Assembly: GCA_964644135.1 (NCBI GenBank)
Contig: CAZXWD010000072.1
Location: 1 to 16,255, forward strand
Length of the DNA stretch: 16,255 nt
DNA from: CAZMOK01 sp964644135
GTDB lineage: Bacteria; Bacteroidota; Bacteroidia; Bacteroidales; JAGOPY01
Direction: 5' to 3'
Part shown: positions 7,075 through 16,004 of the stretch, in pieces
Layout of the letters: the number at the start of each line of letters is the position of its first letter
How positions within the stretch are numbered: the first letter of the stretch is position 1
Notes under the pieces: generated by a model
Told to the model about the DNA's origin: nothing
The model's input: only the letters and a program-made list of their open reading frames with translations
Databases searched by the model: none
Program-made: the position numbers and the translations under genes

Positions 7075-7081
7075 GTTACTT

Positions 7082-7510
7082 ATGAGCAACGAAAAAGAAT
7101 ATAATAAGTCATTCCTTGGCACCGGCTGGGATTTTCCTCCCCGGTTCAGGAAATCCACAGGCAGCGTGGCTATGACCTCCGACCAGGAAGACATCGAGAA
7201 GAGCCTGGAGATACTCCTTTCGACAAGGCTCGGGGAGAGGATCATGCGGCCCGGTTACGGGTGCGACCTGACCCATATGATCTTCGAGCCTTTGTCGGCA
7301 TCAGTGAAAGCCTACATAAAAAACCTGGTCGAAAACGCCATACTGATGCACGAACCCAGGATAGTATTGAAGAAAGTGGAGCTTGAAAGCGACAAGGACC
7401 AGCTTGGCCTTGTGAATATCCTGGTGGAATATGTGATATCGGCAACCAATTCAAGGAAAAATTATGTCTATCCCTTCTACCTTGAAGAAGGGTCTGAAAT
7501 TAAGAAATGA
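7082..7510 (+). CDS. gp25-like baseplate wedge protein (GPW/gp25 family; Afp9/Pvc9-like)
   Basis: A 142-residue protein of the GPW/gp25 family (also related to T6SS TssE), which sits at the inner baseplate and nucleates sheath assembly. Family features are FLGTGWDFPPRF (11-22), the helix EDIEKSLEILLSTRLGERIM (36-55), RPGYGCDL (56-63) and the EPR motif at EPRI (91-94), which is conserved in gp25/TssE proteins and contacts the wedge core. A strand pair follows (VNILVEYVISATNS, 111-124) and a Tyr/Phe-rich tail (NYVYPFYLEEG). The length fits the family. It starts 7 nt after the PAAR stop and its own stop overlaps the start of the gp6-like gene in an ATGA, indicating coupled translation of the two wedge partners. 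Confidence 0.96.
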   Translation: MSNEKEYNKSFLGTGWDFPPRFRKSTGSVAMTSDQEDIEKSLEILLSTRLGERIMRPGYGCDLTHMIFEPLSASVKAYIKNLVENAILMHEPRIVLKKVELESDKDQLGLVNILVEYVISATNSRKNYVYPFYLEEGSEIKK

Positions 7511-10500
7511 GTGACGGAGAAAACATAAAAAACCCTCTCAAGAGAGACGGCACAAGCCGGCCCGACAGGTTCCCGGCAGCCCTTGATCCCGCTTCAGTAC
7601 TCGTTGACGGAAAGACTGAAAAGGACCTTGTTGAATTCACACACTCATTTGCTGCCCTTGTGAAATATTACGGGCCTGATAACATTGAAGACGGCGACTG
7701 GCAGCTCTTTTTCTCTAAACTGAAAGACCTGCTCGACGGGAAAAAAACCATCGAGAAAGGATACCTGGATCCCCACCTCGGGCTGTTCAGGTCTTTTCTG
7801 CACCTTTTCAGGCTGCATCAGCAGGAAATCAATAAAATACCAAAAAGACACCTTGATTTCTTCTTTAAAAAGGTACTTCAGTTTGCCAGGCAGGAAGCAG
7901 TGCCTGATTCAGCACACCTGACCTTCGAACTGGCAAAAAACACCAGGCCCACCCTGGTGTCGAAGGGCACACAACTGAAAGCTGGTAAAGATGACACGGG
8001 AGTGGAGCTGATCTATGAACTGGATGAGGATATAATTGTCAATAAGGCGAAAGTTTCCAAACTTATGTCGCTTTATGTTGATGATGGCAACAACTCAACG
8101 GTCCATAAGGGCGACGTTGTGAACTCCCCCGACGGTAAAGGTGAGGAGGACCTCGATGAGAGCGATCCTTCCTGGCCTGCTTTCGGAAGTGATGCCTTTG
8201 AAAAGGCCGACATCGGCTTTGCCCTGGCTTCACCTGTACTGTGGTTAAAAGAAGGGGAGAGGAACATCAGGATATCCATTGAGCTATTGCCTGACAGTGG
8301 CACAACCATCCCTTCATCAGTGCTTGAAAATGCCTTCCGGGTTTACCTCAGCGGTGAAAAAGACTGGCTCGGGCCTTATTCGGTAACACCTTCCTATTCC
8401 GTTTCGGGAGGAAAGGCAACCCTCAGCTTTTCCCTCGACCTGAATGGCTCTGAAGATCCTGTTTCTTTTTACGATCCTGAGATCTACACCGACAATATCG
8501 GAACAGTTTATCCAGTAATGAAGCTATTGCTCAATAAGGATGCCGAAAAGTACATCTATGAGTACCTCAGGTCATCCGTAATACAAAGTGCAAAGATCAA
8601 GGCGACAGTCACAGGGATAGGCGACCTGACCGTGGAGAATGACCAGGGGACTGTTGATGCCTCCAAACCATTCATGCCCTTTGGTTCGCGCCCGTTGAAA
8701 GGGTCATCTTTCCTGGTGGGATCTGAAGAGGCATTTTCGAAGAAGCTGGATGATTTTACCCTCCACGCTGAATGGCAGGATGTCCCGTCCGGTGACATGA
8801 AGGACTACTATGGTTCCTTCTACACCGGCGACGATGATAAATGGATGAACTATTCCCTGGGCTCCAATGCCTTTAAAGCGAAAATGTATTTCAGGAAAAA
8901 GGGCAGCACCATCGATGATAAGACGGTGGACCTGTTCAATACCACCAACAATACATGGTCCACATCCTGGTCGATGGTCGACAACAGCCTTTTTGCTTTT
9001 GTGCTTCCGGTCTACCAGTTGCAGCAGACTTATTATTACAGCCAGCACTACCTTTTCAGCAATTCTTTTACCAACAAGCTGACAATGTACACCGGCCAGG
9101 GTATCATGCAGAATGCACTTGCCTGGGTTGTAGCGCCTGCAGCCGATCAGAAACTTAAATCGGGCTATGTAAGGTTCGAGCTGCTTCACGATTTCCTGCA
9201 TAAAGACTATACGGAAAAATACACTAAAGCAGTGGCCCAGTTCCAGAACTGGGGCAGCGATGAGCTTAAACTTCCGAAGGAGCCGTATACCCCTCTTATA
9301 AAGAACATTTCACTCGATTATGAAGCAACCTCTGAGTTTGACTTCTCCCTTGCCAGTAAGCAGGATTACATCTCGAAGGAGCTGGAACTGCACCATCTCG
9401 GTGCCTTCGGAAGCCGTGAAGTGCACGGGTATCTCTCAAGCAACCTTCCAGATACGGTGATTGCCCCGCTGACACTGTTGCCGGACCATTCGAATGCAGG
9501 TGAGCTTTATATTGGTATTGAAGATATTGAAACCGACCAGTCGCTGAACCTGCTTGTACAGGTTGCCGAAGGCAGCGCCGACCCTTTGGCTGATACAGAG
9601 CAGGTAACATGGAGTGTATTGACCGACGAGCACTGGCTGCCGCTGGATGACGACCACCTGTTGGCCGATAATACCAACGGCTTTCTTGAAAGCGGCATAG
9701 TGAAGATCATGATGCCGGATAAAGCTTCGCTGTCGTCCGACTGGCTCCCTGACGGTTATCTGTGGTTGAGGGCATCGATCAAAAACAACACGGATGCTGT
9801 TTGCAAGCTCACAGGCATCCATTCCCAGGCCGGCAGGGCAACCTTCAAAGACCAGGGTAATGACCCGGCCCACCTTAAGGAACCCCTGGAAGCAGAAACT
9901 ATCAGCAAGTTTGTGAAGGCAATTGCCGGAATAAAAAAAGTGGTCCAGCCCTATGCTTCATTTGGCGGTGAAGTGAAGGAAACTGATAAGGATTATTATG
10001 TGAGGGTGAGCGAGAGGTTGAGGCACAAGTCGAGGGCCGTAACTATATTTGACTATGAGAGGATGATCCTCGAGAAATTCCCGAATATCTACAAAGTCAA
10101 ATGCCTTAATCATACCTCCCCGGCATCTGAAATGGCCCCGGGCAATGTCACTTTAGTGATCGTGCCCGACCTTACAAACCAGAATGCTGTGAATAAGCTG
10201 GAACCCAGGGTGAGCAAAGCTGTTCTTGAAAACGTAAAGAGCTATGTGGAAGAGTTCTCCACGGAAATGGCCGAAATACATACCCGGAACCCTGATTATG
10301 AAAAAATACGTCTCGATTTCAAGGTAAGATTCGGGAAGAGCTATGAGTTTGGTTATTATAAGAACCAATTGAATGAAGATATTATCGGTTACCTGTCGCC
10401 CTGGGCAACGGGTGCATCCACCGAGATCTCCTTTGGCGGCAAGATCCATAAATCGGTATTGCTGAAATTCATTGAAGAACGCGAATATGTTGACTTCGTC

Positions 10501-10635
10501 ACCGATTTCAGGATGTTCCACCTCCGGGGTGGGGCGGATGATACCGTAGACGTTGACGAGGCAATCGCAGGCTCGGGTGATGCCATACTGGTCTCACACG
10601 ATCTGCATATTATAAATAACTACCAGGAAAGCTGA
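7507..10635 (+). CDS. Large baseplate wedge protein, gp6/baseplate-J-like (Afp11/Pvc11-like)
   Basis: This 1042-residue protein is predicted to form the wedge dimers that make the baseplate ring. The N-terminus shows the eCIS Afp11 pattern FTHSFAALVKYYG (44-56) with GDW (63-65), then the helical region ending near LTFELAKNTRPTLVSKGTQL (about 138-157), which opens a beta-rich domain. The middle (about 200-780) is long, Ser/Asp/Tyr-rich and poorly conserved by eye. The C-terminal baseplate-J-like core (about 800-1020) contains KFVKAIAGIKKVVQP, YYVRVSERLRHKSRAVTIFD, then PGNVTLVIVPDL and the IRLDFKVRFGKSYEFGYYKN segment typical of gp6-like wedges. Its start overlaps the gp25 stop by 4 nt and the next gene starts 2 nt after its stop, so the three wedge genes form a translational block. 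No signal peptide or membrane helix is visible. The C-terminal assignment is strong; the role of the middle part is unknown. Confidence 0.92.
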   Translation: MSDGENIKNPLKRDGTSRPDRFPAALDPASVLVDGKTEKDLVEFTHSFAALVKYYGPDNIEDGDWQLFFSKLKDLLDGKKTIEKGYLDPHLGLFRSFLHLFRLHQQEINKIPKRHLDFFFKKVLQFARQEAVPDSAHLTFELAKNTRPTLVSKGTQLKAGKDDTGVELIYELDEDIIVNKAKVSKLMSLYVDDGNNSTVHKGDVVNSPDGKGEEDLDESDPSWPAFGSDAFEKADIGFALASPVLWLKEGERNIRISIELLPDSGTTIPSSVLENAFRVYLSGEKDWLGPYSVTPSYSVSGGKATLSFSLDLNGSEDPVSFYDPEIYTDNIGTVYPVMKLLLNKDAEKYIYEYLRSSVIQSAKIKATVTGIGDLTVENDQGTVDASKPFMPFGSRPLKGSSFLVGSEEAFSKKLDDFTLHAEWQDVPSGDMKDYYGSFYTGDDDKWMNYSLGSNAFKAKMYFRKKGSTIDDKTVDLFNTTNNTWSTSWSMVDNSLFAFVLPVYQLQQTYYYSQHYLFSNSFTNKLTMYTGQGIMQNALAWVVAPAADQKLKSGYVRFELLHDFLHKDYTEKYTKAVAQFQNWGSDELKLPKEPYTPLIKNISLDYEATSEFDFSLASKQDYISKELELHHLGAFGSREVHGYLSSNLPDTVIAPLTLLPDHSNAGELYIGIEDIETDQSLNLLVQVAEGSADPLADTEQVTWSVLTDEHWLPLDDDHLLADNTNGFLESGIVKIMMPDKASLSSDWLPDGYLWLRASIKNNTDAVCKLTGIHSQAGRATFKDQGNDPAHLKEPLEAETISKFVKAIAGIKKVVQPYASFGGEVKETDKDYYVRVSERLRHKSRAVTIFDYERMILEKFPNIYKVKCLNHTSPASEMAPGNVTLVIVPDLTNQNAVNKLEPRVSKAVLENVKSYVEEFSTEMAEIHTRNPDYEKIRLDFKVRFGKSYEFGYYKNQLNEDIIGYLSPWATGASTEISFGGKIHKSVLLKFIEEREYVDFVTDFRMFHLRGGADDTVDVDEAIAGSGDAILVSHDLHIINNYQES

Positions 10636-10637
10636 TC

Positions 10638-13253
10638 ATGGAAAATAGTCTGACCATAAAGAAAGTAGACAAAAAGGCCGAATCGCCGCTCAACTATCAT
10701 TACCTGCGGGAGCTTGGCCTGAGGCATATAGAGGAACTTTCGGGTAAGATCTGGACCGACTACAATTCACACGATCCCGGGATCACCATCCATGAGGTGC
10801 TCAGCTTTGCCCTCACTGATCTTGCCTACCGGCTGAGCTTTCCTCTTGAAGATATACTTGCAGACGATGAGGACAATGAAGCTGCTATGCACTCGCAGTT
10901 TTATACAGCCCTTCAGTTGCTTCCCACAAGGCCTGTTACCATCAATGATTACCGGAAACTTCTGATAGACATCCCGGGAGTTAAGAATGCCTGGCTCGAA
11001 CCTGCAGGGCCTGAAGTTATCCTTTACCTGAATAAAACCACTGGCAAGCTGGTATTTGATCCGCCTGCTGATGATCCTTACGAAAAGGTTGAGTCTAAAG
11101 GGCTCTACAATGTCCTGATCGAATACGATGAAAACCTTCCCACTGAGATGAATGAAAAGGTGAAGGAAATGGTCTGGAAGAGGCTACACATGAACAGGAA
11201 CCTTTGTGAAGATTTCAAGTCGGTGGATACCGTCCCGGTGCAGGATTTTATTATCTGTGCTGAATTGGAGCTTTCGCCGGAGGCAAATGTTGAAAAGGTG
11301 GAAGCACAGGTTTACCATAAGGTCCAGAATTACCTGGCGCCCGGAGTGAAACCACATACCCTGGCCGAAATGCTTTCAATGGGGAAGAAAGTTGAGGAGA
11401 TTTACAGCGGGCCACTGTACGTTACCAACGACATCCTTTTCACCCATGGGTTCATTGACGACGAAGAGCTCGAGCAATCGTCACTGAAAGAGGAGGCCAG
11501 GCTTTCAGATATCATCAGGATAATAATGAATATCGAAGGGGTAAAGGTAGTTAAGGACATCATTCTGAAACCTGATGTGGAAAAACTCCCCGATGACTGG
11601 AACAAATGGCACGTGAAGATAAAGAAAGGCCACCAGGCAAATTTGCAGGTTGAAACCAGCCGTATTGTCCATTATAAGGATCTGTTGCCCTTCAAAGCCA
11701 ATGAGGCAAGGATGCTCGATGAATTGAAGAAGCTCAGGGAAGAGGAGCAGTTACAGGAGAGCAAGACAAAGGTGGAAGACCTTCCAATGGTTTATGGGGA
11801 ATTCATCGATCCTGGCGAATACCATTCCATTACAGCAGATTTCCCTATGAATTATGGGATAGGCGAGTACGGGCTTCCCGATAAGGCCGGAAAAGAAAGA
11901 ATTGCAAAGGCCAGGCAGCTTAAAGGATACCTGCTGTTCTACGATCAGCTACTGGCAAACTATTTTGCACACCTAGCCCACCTGAAAGATCTTTTCTCCT
12001 ACGACGAAACGATCCGTAAAACTTATTTCTCTCAAATTGTAAAGGGAATAAAGGATGGGGGAGAGCTATTTTTTTCCCCCGAAACGCTGGAAGAAGACCT
12101 TGAGGATATCAATGAAGACAATGAGACGTTTTATCCAAGGCGGAACAAGTTCCTCGATCACCTTCTTGCAAGGTTCAACGAACGTTTCAATGAGTATGCC
12201 CTGCTGATGTACTCCCTTTCGCAGGAAGAAGAGACCAGGGACGACCTGATCTACGATAAGGCGCTCTTCCTGCAGGATTTTCCCGAACTCTCGAGGAACC
12301 GTTCAGGAGCATTTGACTATACCAACAAAAACGGGCTATGGGATACTTATAATGTATCTGGCCTGCAGCACAGGGTGGCCCGGCTGATGGGGATCTCGAA
12401 CTATTCTAGGAGAAATCTTTCAAAGATCACCTACGACATCTATGAAGAAAAGGATGATGACAACATCACGGAATACAGGTTCAGGGTTAAGGATAAGATG
12501 GCTGACAAGATCCTTATTAGCAGCAGTACAAGATATTTAGACAAGAACAAGGCAATAGCCGAGATGCGGCATGGAGTGCAACTTGGATTCGAATATGAAA
12601 ATTACGAGAAGAAAGAGACCAGGGACGGCAGGCACTATTTCAACCTGGTGGATAGTAAGGGTGAGGTAATTGCGAGGCGTATAGAGTATTTTGAGACAGA
12701 GGATGAGAGGGATGAGGCTGTACGCTACCTCAGGCGTTTTCTCCTCGACAAATACAGTGGCGAAGGGATGTTTGTGGTTGAGCACCTGCTGCTCAGGCCC
12801 CGAGACAAAGGGGAGGGAGTAATGCCGGTTTGTGTGGATGCCGATAAAGAGAACTGTCCCAACAGCGACCCCTATTCATTCAGGATCAGTGTGATATTGC
12901 CTGCGTGGGAAAAAAGGTTTGCCGATATGCACTTCAGGCGCTTTTTTGAAAAAACGCTCAGGCTGGAAACACCCGCCCACATACTTCCGCGCATCTGCTG
13001 GATCAGTGAAGAGGACATGTCGGAACTGGAGGACAAATACAAAGCCTGGCTCATTGCCCATCAGAAGTACCCGAAAAATATCGCTACGTACAGGAAAGCG
13101 CTGAAGGAATTCATCGAGGTGCTCTCCAGTGTAAAGAATGTTTATCCCGAAGGCACTCTGCACGATTGCATCGAAGGGGCCGACGAAAACCCGATAATCC
13201 TGGGCAGCACTAACATAGGCAAATCAGGGATCAATATTGAGCCCGAAGCCTGA
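10638..13253 (+). CDS. Second large baseplate wedge protein (Afp12/Pvc12-like)
   Basis: An 871-residue partner of the gp6-like wedge. The N-terminal block IWTDYNSHDPGITIHEVLSF (38-57), followed by ALTDLAYRLSFPLEDIL, is the signature shared by Afp12/Pvc12 and baseplate-J-like proteins. Residues about 95-330 contain repeated alpha-beta segments around VTINDYRKLLIDIPGVKNAW and a second IEGVKVVKDIILKP. The central part (about 330-600) is strongly charged and helical. Residues 612-702 contain two short strand-helix modules. VVEHLLLRPR and then PYSFRISVILPAWEKRFADM (from about 744) form the C-terminal eCIS-specific block, ending in a FFEKTLRLETPAHI helix. The gene starts 2 nt after the previous stop and is followed by a 35-nt gap. 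Assignment rests on motif order and synteny. Confidence 0.9.
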   Translation: MENSLTIKKVDKKAESPLNYHYLRELGLRHIEELSGKIWTDYNSHDPGITIHEVLSFALTDLAYRLSFPLEDILADDEDNEAAMHSQFYTALQLLPTRPVTINDYRKLLIDIPGVKNAWLEPAGPEVILYLNKTTGKLVFDPPADDPYEKVESKGLYNVLIEYDENLPTEMNEKVKEMVWKRLHMNRNLCEDFKSVDTVPVQDFIICAELELSPEANVEKVEAQVYHKVQNYLAPGVKPHTLAEMLSMGKKVEEIYSGPLYVTNDILFTHGFIDDEELEQSSLKEEARLSDIIRIIMNIEGVKVVKDIILKPDVEKLPDDWNKWHVKIKKGHQANLQVETSRIVHYKDLLPFKANEARMLDELKKLREEEQLQESKTKVEDLPMVYGEFIDPGEYHSITADFPMNYGIGEYGLPDKAGKERIAKARQLKGYLLFYDQLLANYFAHLAHLKDLFSYDETIRKTYFSQIVKGIKDGGELFFSPETLEEDLEDINEDNETFYPRRNKFLDHLLARFNERFNEYALLMYSLSQEEETRDDLIYDKALFLQDFPELSRNRSGAFDYTNKNGLWDTYNVSGLQHRVARLMGISNYSRRNLSKITYDIYEEKDDDNITEYRFRVKDKMADKILISSSTRYLDKNKAIAEMRHGVQLGFEYENYEKKETRDGRHYFNLVDSKGEVIARRIEYFETEDERDEAVRYLRRFLLDKYSGEGMFVVEHLLLRPRDKGEGVMPVCVDADKENCPNSDPYSFRISVILPAWEKRFADMHFRRFFEKTLRLETPAHILPRICWISEEDMSELEDKYKAWLIAHQKYPKNIATYRKALKEFIEVLSSVKNVYPEGTLHDCIEGADENPIILGSTNIGKSGINIEPEA

Positions 13254-13274
13254 AAGAAATAATTGTTTGATAAT

Positions 13275-13279
13275 AAAGG
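13275..13279 (+). promoter_or_regulatory. Shine-Dalgarno-like AAAGG ahead of the 904-residue protein gene
   Basis: AAAGG lies 9 nt before the ATG at 13289, in the AT-rich 35-nt gap after the Afp12-like gene. Most other starts in the cluster rely on overlap or near-contact with the preceding stop, so this gene may be loaded by ribosomes more independently. A nearby TTTG (13279-13282) lacks a properly spaced TA, so it was not called as a promoter. Confidence 0.35.
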
Positions 13280-13288
13280 TTTGAAGCC

Positions 13289-16003
13289 ATGAAAAATAAA
13301 TCCTTAAAACTTGCAGAGATCATCAGGGACTACCCTTATTTTGAGGAGAACCAGGTCCTCACCGATGATCAGCTCAATACCGTGGTCGGTTATCTTGATC
13401 AGCAAAACCGGCTGACACGGAGGAACCTGCATGGTTACGGCACTGTTTGCGGCCTTGAAGTTGCATTCAGTAACAATATCATCCATATCTCAAAAGGTTG
13501 TGGTCTCACAACTGACGGGGATCTCCTGGAACTTTCGAAAAAGACTTCATATAACAGCTTCAGGGAGTTTAAGGATGAGAACGCGAAATACAAGTTCTTT
13601 GAAGGGATCACTGTATATGAGTTGTTTTCGGAGGATGACAAGATACCCAAGGATGCCAGGAAACTCAGTACCTTCAAGAAACATACAGAGCAGCGGCTCG
13701 AAGACCAGGTCCTGCTGCTCTACCTCGAAAGCTATTATTTCGACCCGGATATCTGCACAGGCGGTGATTGCGACAACAAAGGCCAGAACCAGGTAAACCG
13801 GCTGAGGTCCATTCTGGTCCCGAAGGAATATATAGAGAAGAGAGGCGCCGTTTTCTCTCCAGCAAAGAAATATTTCCAGCTCGAGCATGTTTATGTGCAA
13901 AGGATGAAGCTGAACGCCGGCTCGATCGATGATTTCGACAAGCTGGCTTCATCATACCTGGGCCTGATCAAGAAAGCAGGGAAACAGTTTTCAGAGGCCC
14001 TCTCAGAAGCTTTTAAGCAATTGCAGCCCGCCCTGGTGAAGGATTTTGGAAATATCAACCCGGTGAAAGTGTGGATCCGGAAACTTGAATCGATCATTTC
14101 GAAAGCACAATCAGATAAGCTTTTTTCACAGCCTGTATATGATCTGATGACTGACCTTTCACTGGCTTATAATGAGTTTGTCGAATCTGTTTACCACTGG
14201 GAGGAAGAGTGCCTGCCTGATATCCAGGAGAGTCCGAAACACCTGCTGATTGGTGATGCAACGGCATCTGTCAACGACAGGGTCGACCCTTACAGGCAGG
14301 AATTTGTGGCATCGCCGGCGCTCCGTAAAACCGATGACAAGCACAGCCGGATGGTCTACCTCTTCAACAGGATAGGTAAGCTTATCCTCTCGTTCCAGGG
14401 ACCTGGGGAGAATGAGCTGAGGATTACACCGTCGAAGATCAACGGCCTGCTGGGTGAAAAAGCGATCCCTTATTACTACAAAGTTTCCGGTTCTTTCCAT
14501 GAATCATGGGATTATGATAAAAATGTGCGGGGCCGCAGTGATGAAATACTATCGTACCATGCAAGGAACTATTCCGATAATCCTGCCATTATCAATGCCA
14601 TAGATTATCATTGGGACGGGAACGACATGCTCCGCATTGAGGGGCATATCGGGATGAACTTCAAAACAGCCCTGGAAAAGGTTGAAAAGATGGTAAAGGA
14701 AGACAACCTTCCGATCAGGGTTATGCCCCTGCTCATCGAGCATGATCCGAAGAGCGTGTGGATCTTCCCCAAGTATAAATATTATGGGATGGAGATCCTC
14801 CACAAGCTTTACCGTGATGAGCTGGTACATAACCTCAACGACCTGAAGAAATTCAGCCTTGATCTCAACGATAAGGTGCAGAAAGCTGATGATGAGGAGC
14901 TGCCGCCTGTCGACATTGAATCCAATACCTTGTCGATGAAAGAGTTTTCGCAGCAGCAAACTCAAATGGTAAACCAGAAGGTGGATGAAACCAAAAGCTT
15001 TCTCGCTTCTTCAATAGTTGATTTTGATACCGACAGTTTCGAGAACAAGTACAAAGATGTGGTGAACCAGAGTGCGGTATTCAACAAGGGAATAAAGGGC
15101 GTGACCTTTTCTTCGGCTTTCACTCCCCTTGACAAGACCGTGAACAGCATCAACTTTTCGAAGTTGAAATGGATCAGAGATCTCGTGAACAAAAGGGAAG
15201 ATAAAGTGAAGGAGAGAGGCATACTGGAAGAGTTCCTGAAGGAGCATCCCGGTCTGGAACATAAGGGTGGTGTGCCTGTAGGAGGCACTTTCATTATGGT
15301 GTTTTCATCGTCCAATAAGAAGGTTGTTGCCGATTTCTGCCTGCCGTATATGTATTATGACGAACCCGTTCAGGAGGTTCCCGAAGGTTCGGACGTTTCG
15401 GACGACAACCTTGTGTTCGAGTGGAAATTCAACAACAAGCTTATGGTTTACATCAATCAGAACTACCAGTTAAAAGGCCAGATACTTGAACTTGACAATA
15501 AGGTCAACCAGTTCCAGCTCGACCTGAATGCCCAGTCGACCAACCTGTCGTCGTACCAGGGCAGCATAAATACCCTGATCCAGACTCTGCCAACATATAC
15601 ATGGGCCGGCGGACTTTCGGGTTTACCCGGTGATATCCAGTTTGATGATGCCTCTATTGCCAGAAATGCCGAGGTGATGAAGGAAATGGAAGGGTACAGG
15701 GATTACCTGGTGAACAGGAAAAATGCAGGTAAGGCTACGGAAGCAGAAGTGGCCATGATAGACGATATGGAAGAAGTGATGGCCGGGGTTATCGAAGATA
15801 CGCTGGAGAAAACAGCCGGAAAAGAAGGCGACCTGAAGGTTGGCGGCGGCGAAGCAAAAGTTATGGAGATGGCTGTCAATGCCTTCAATAAAATAGGCAA
15901 GGATTCAGCCAAAAACCGGATCATGAACAAGGTGAACAACCTTAAAGGACAGGCAGAAAATAAAGCAAACCTGGTCAATACATTGAACCTCTTCAACATG
16001 TAA
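13289..16003 (+). CDS. Uncharacterised eCIS-associated protein with LHGYGTVCGLEV N-terminal domain; possible baseplate accessory or fibre-anchor
   Basis: This 904-residue protein has no function I can name. Residues about 15-85 form a distinct N-terminal domain: FEENQVLTDDQLN (18-30), RRNLHGYGTVCGLEV (44-58) and ISKGCGLTTDGDLL (67-80). This LHGxGxVCGLxV plus glycine-turn layout recurs in proteins encoded near phage-tail-like baseplate genes. A Cys pair follows at C156 and C161 within ICTGGDCDNKG, leading into NQVNRLRSILV. The middle is helical and charged. A third conserved-looking block lies at GGVPVGGTFIMVFS (660-673) with VVADFCLPYMYYDE (679-692). The C-terminus is long alpha-helical sequence, probably coiled coil at about 712-775, then Ala/Glu/Lys-rich helices to the end. 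There is no signal peptide. It lies between the Afp12-like and tape-measure genes, where Afp/Pvc encode the fibre (Afp13), so a baseplate-peripheral or fibre-anchoring role is plausible but unproven. Confidence 0.72.
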   Translation: MKNKSLKLAEIIRDYPYFEENQVLTDDQLNTVVGYLDQQNRLTRRNLHGYGTVCGLEVAFSNNIIHISKGCGLTTDGDLLELSKKTSYNSFREFKDENAKYKFFEGITVYELFSEDDKIPKDARKLSTFKKHTEQRLEDQVLLLYLESYYFDPDICTGGDCDNKGQNQVNRLRSILVPKEYIEKRGAVFSPAKKYFQLEHVYVQRMKLNAGSIDDFDKLASSYLGLIKKAGKQFSEALSEAFKQLQPALVKDFGNINPVKVWIRKLESIISKAQSDKLFSQPVYDLMTDLSLAYNEFVESVYHWEEECLPDIQESPKHLLIGDATASVNDRVDPYRQEFVASPALRKTDDKHSRMVYLFNRIGKLILSFQGPGENELRITPSKINGLLGEKAIPYYYKVSGSFHESWDYDKNVRGRSDEILSYHARNYSDNPAIINAIDYHWDGNDMLRIEGHIGMNFKTALEKVEKMVKEDNLPIRVMPLLIEHDPKSVWIFPKYKYYGMEILHKLYRDELVHNLNDLKKFSLDLNDKVQKADDEELPPVDIESNTLSMKEFSQQQTQMVNQKVDETKSFLASSIVDFDTDSFENKYKDVVNQSAVFNKGIKGVTFSSAFTPLDKTVNSINFSKLKWIRDLVNKREDKVKERGILEEFLKEHPGLEHKGGVPVGGTFIMVFSSSNKKVVADFCLPYMYYDEPVQEVPEGSDVSDDNLVFEWKFNNKLMVYINQNYQLKGQILELDNKVNQFQLDLNAQSTNLSSYQGSINTLIQTLPTYTWAGGLSGLPGDIQFDDASIARNAEVMKEMEGYRDYLVNRKNAGKATEAEVAMIDDMEEVMAGVIEDTLEKTAGKEGDLKVGGGEAKVMEMAVNAFNKIGKDSAKNRIMNKVNNLKGQAENKANLVNTLNLFNM

Positions 16004-16004
16004 T

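Noticed and set aside
6822..7085. Plus-strand open frame of 87 codons overlapping the PAAR gene in another frame
   Set aside because: It is a Gly/Arg-rich shadow of the PAAR repeats; the PAAR frame has clear domain motifs.
8704..9201. Minus-strand open frame of 165 codons inside the gp6-like gene
   Set aside because: Entirely within a continuous coding gene, with no operon context on that strand and no recognised motif.
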